In this document: positions 61,982-64,000 of the stretch, piece by piece
How positions within the stretch are numbered: the stretch's first letter is position 1
Layout of the letters: each line of letters opens with the position of its first letter
From: JBBATK01 sp044224515
GTDB taxonomy: Bacteria; Bacteroidota; Ignavibacteria; Kapaibacteriales; NICIL-2
Length of the DNA stretch: 64,000 bases
Assembly (NCBI GenBank): GCA_044224515.1
Contig: JBGAKH010000006.1
Coordinates: 1-64,000, forward strand
Direction of reading: 5' to 3'
The notes under the pieces: model-generated
Seen by the model: only the letters and a program-made list of their open reading frames with translations
Database searches by the model: none
What the model was told of the DNA's origin: nothing
Translations under genes and position numbers: made by a program

Positions 61982-64000
61982 ATGCGTCTCCTTCTATCTC
62001 TTCGAGTTTATCCTGCATGTTTCCTTATTCTAGTCATTAGTTCTAGCCTCTTCGCACAACAGCGTACACCACCGCTTCCAAGTCCGGAAATACGCGCAGA
62101 GGCACGTGTTAAAGCCCGCGTAAGAATGTTGGCTCAGACTGCGGGAGAACGCAAAGAATGGCTGCAGCGTCATGCTTCTCGTCGGCCTAGGCACCATGAC
62201 ATCAATCCCGCAGATGTTGTAACGGAGTCGTCCATTCAAGAACTGAATCCATCCATTTCGGTGGCATCGCAAATACCCACACCGTTTAGTGTGCCTGCAG
62301 AGTTTGAAGAATCGCAAGCAGTGTTTTTATCATGGCCCTACTATGCTTTTGATGTGGATGGCAATCAACTCGATCCAATAACGAAAGACTTCGGATATCG
62401 TGACGACAACGGCAACTATAGCGTACAACCCATTGCCGGCTACGAAATAGACACACTCAGCTCAGATTGGCCACTTGCCCCGAAGTGGGCCGAGCTTGCA
62501 GATGCTATACAACAAGAACTGCCCGTATGGTTGATTCTTTATAACGCCTCGGATACAGCCATCGTAAAAAGCTATATGGAGAGTCGCGCTACTCCTTTGA
62601 AAAACTATCGCTTCTTCATCGTTGACGGTGGGAATGCATTTTGGACACGTGACTTCGGACCTATCGGAGCATATTACGGCGATCAGGACAGTATTGCGTT
62701 CATCGATCCTATTTACTACATCGAAAGAGCGGCAGATGACTCTTTGCCGGATGTGTTGGCTACTCAATTGGGTTATAAGAACTTTCGAACGCAACTAAAG
62801 TTCGAAGGAGGCAATTTCATGTGCGATGGTGAAAACGTCGGCTTCACGAGTTCCATGGTCGATACAATCAACGCAGATCGCTACGTGCAAGCAAGTATCA
62901 AGTACAATACTGCGACAAAAAAATACTCGGTCTCTTATCCTACCCGAACCGCATGGTCCTCTTCGAAGACGCTCGATACACTCAAAGGAATGTTCGGTCT
63001 TACAAAAATGAATGTGTTGCAGACTCTGCTTGACGACGGGGGCACGGGCCATATTGATATGTACACAAAGCTCTTTGACCAACAGACTATACTCAGTACT
63101 GAATATCCTGAGGTCTTTAACAATAGCGAGTTTCGAGACTATAAAATATCACGCAAAGGACTGGCCCTCGAACGTGCGGCGCAGACTTCGTTTGGAGACA
63201 CCTTTCGCGTCTATACCCTCCCGGTACCTACGGGCGACAATGGACAATATGATTCAACCACATCTGACACCTTTGGATATGATCCGCGCGGTTACTTGAA
63301 TGGTCTAACGATCAACAAAACGTTCATTTTTCCGTCGTTCTCATCTAATGGCAATGGTAACGAAGCTGAGTTGCAGCAAGTACTCGAGCTCTACAGGAGC
63401 TATGTCCCGGGTTACAAACTTGTTCCAATTGACTCTCGAATTCTCACACCGATGGCAGGTGCCATCCACTGCATTACGATGCAAGTGCCGGCAGAAAATC
63501 CTCTTCGCATTCATCATGCTGCGCTTCGTGGCAATATCGATTCTAAAGCTCGATACCCACTTCACGCCCACATCACGAACCGTTCCGGAATTGCCCAAGC
63601 GAGGGTTATGTGGCGATTGAAAGGAGAAACTGCGTGGCAGTCACTAAGTATGTCGGCCGACTCAGTGCAGTATTACTCCGCTCAGCTCGAGGCCGACCAA
63701 TCGGCTAGCGACCGACAGGTCGAGTATTATATCGATGCCACCGCAAACAACGGCAAACACCAAACACTCCCAATAACCGCTCCTGAAGGTTTTTTTAGCT
63801 TCCGATACGGTACAAGTGTCGGTGTGAGTGACGATTTGCGAAACAAGAACAGCTTCGGAGTGTTTCCTACACCGAGTACTGGTCGAGTTTCGATTCCACT
63901 GGATCTAACTCACTCGGCTATGGTTCGTTTTGAGGTGTGCGACGTGCAAGGAACTGTGGTTTTGTGCTCGCATGCAAGTCAACTACCGGCCGGATTGAGT
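61982..64000 (+). CDS. Secreted agmatine/peptidyl-arginine deiminase-family protein (3' end outside window)
   Basis: 673 residues are visible; the frame is still open at the right edge. It starts MRLLLSLRVYPACFLILVIS, a signal peptide ending near SLFAQ. The Porphyromonas-type PAD / agmatine deiminase fold follows: AVFLSWPYY, Asp224 in TRDFGP, EGGNF, His357 and Asp359 in GTGHIDMYTK, and the nucleophile Cys497 in GAIHCITMQ. An Ig-like region (about 520-615) and the start of a T9SS sorting domain (FGVFPTPSTGRVSIPLD, VCDVQG) end the visible part. The enzyme should turn arginine side chains, or agmatine, into citrulline or carbamoyl forms outside the cell. Spacing of catalytic residues is like that of secreted PAD with some insertions. 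Confidence 0.88.
   Translation, partial: MRLLLSLRVYPACFLILVISSSLFAQQRTPPLPSPEIRAEARVKARVRMLAQTAGERKEWLQRHASRRPRHHDINPADVVTESSIQELNPSISVASQIPTPFSVPAEFEESQAVFLSWPYYAFDVDGNQLDPITKDFGYRDDNGNYSVQPIAGYEIDTLSSDWPLAPKWAELADAIQQELPVWLILYNASDTAIVKSYMESRATPLKNYRFFIVDGGNAFWTRDFGPIGAYYGDQDSIAFIDPIYYIERAADDSLPDVLATQLGYKNFRTQLKFEGGNFMCDGENVGFTSSMVDTINADRYVQASIKYNTATKKYSVSYPTRTAWSSSKTLDTLKGMFGLTKMNVLQTLLDDGGTGHIDMYTKLFDQQTILSTEYPEVFNNSEFRDYKISRKGLALERAAQTSFGDTFRVYTLPVPTGDNGQYDSTTSDTFGYDPRGYLNGLTINKTFIFPSFSSNGNGNEAELQQVLELYRSYVPGYKLVPIDSRILTPMAGAIHCITMQVPAENPLRIHHAALRGNIDSKARYPLHAHITNRSGIAQARVMWRLKGETAWQSLSMSADSVQYYSAQLEADQSASDRQVEYYIDATANNGKHQTLPITAPEGFFSFRYGTSVGVSDDLRNKNSFGVFPTPSTGRVSIPLDLTHSAMVRFEVCDVQGTVVLCSHASQLPAGLS

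Noticed and set aside
1..64000. CRISPR array, prophage or intact insertion sequence
   Set aside because: No direct repeats with unique spacers of CRISPR size, no integrase, no phage structural genes and no transposase were found; the tandem repeats present are all within coding modules.

Overview
The window looks like the chromosome of a member of the Bacteroidota / Chlorobiota / Ignavibacteriota lineage; a Kapabacteria-like organism is my guess, but the species cannot be fixed from sequence alone. The reasons are: two giant secreted proteins and one secreted enzyme whose C-termini look like type IX secretion (T9SS) sorting domains; a TonB-dependent receptor with an N-terminal carboxypeptidase-regulatory-like domain; an OmpA protein with thrombospondin type 3 repeats; a YbeY with the Asp variant of its metal motif; and a strong TTG-N20-TAnnTTTG promoter of the Bacteroidota sigma type. 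Leaders are often A-rich with little Shine-Dalgarno sequence.

Layout. 0-12.7 kb: 3' end of a giant gene made of about three dozen HYR-like modules plus a second module family and a T9SS tail. 12.7-13.9 kb: no recognisable gene. 13.9-16.2 kb: TonB-dependent receptor (minus strand). 16.6-24.1 kb: a plus-strand signalling cluster of two multi-PAS histidine kinases, an Rcp1-like response regulator, a double-receiver protein and a receiver-like/CheX-like protein. None of them carries a DNA-binding output domain. The last two overlap by one base, just after an A10 run where a -1 shift would fuse them. 24.1-29.5 kb: minus-strand housekeeping genes (tRNA-Arg, smg/DUF494, ybeY, an unknown ORF, yjbQ, topA, a Fur regulator). 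29.7-33.6 kb: yqeY, a DUF1361 membrane protein and mutS2. 34.0-35.7 kb: OmpA-family protein. 35.9-38.3 kb: dprA and a PLP aminotransferase (minus). 38.7-42.4 kb: YkgJ-type cysteine-cluster protein coupled to a Y-family DNA polymerase, a muconolactone-isomerase-like protein, a pirin and clpP. 42.6-43.4 kb: a ribosomal mini-operon (57-aa bL38/DUF4295-like protein, rpmE, rpsR). 43.5-45.2 kb: a long apparently non-coding stretch before dnaA. 47.3-49.3 kb: ftsH (minus). 49.6-60.7 kb: a second giant secreted protein (FN3, two beta-helix regions, 20 Ig-like modules, T9SS tail). 60.9-64.0 kb: a CtlX-type citrulline/arginine-family hydrolase, divergent from a secreted agmatine/peptidyl-arginine-deiminase-family enzyme that runs off the right edge.

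How the parts fit. The giant proteins and the deiminase appear to be T9SS cargo for the cell surface or medium, beside outer-membrane uptake (TonB receptor) and anchoring (OmpA). The signalling cluster looks like a self-contained phosphorelay with possible non-transcriptional output. The rest is core genome maintenance, proteolysis and translation. The points most worth following up are the A10 junction, the deiminase/CtlX pair, the bL38-like gene and the 3,207-bp higher-order repeat in the first giant gene.
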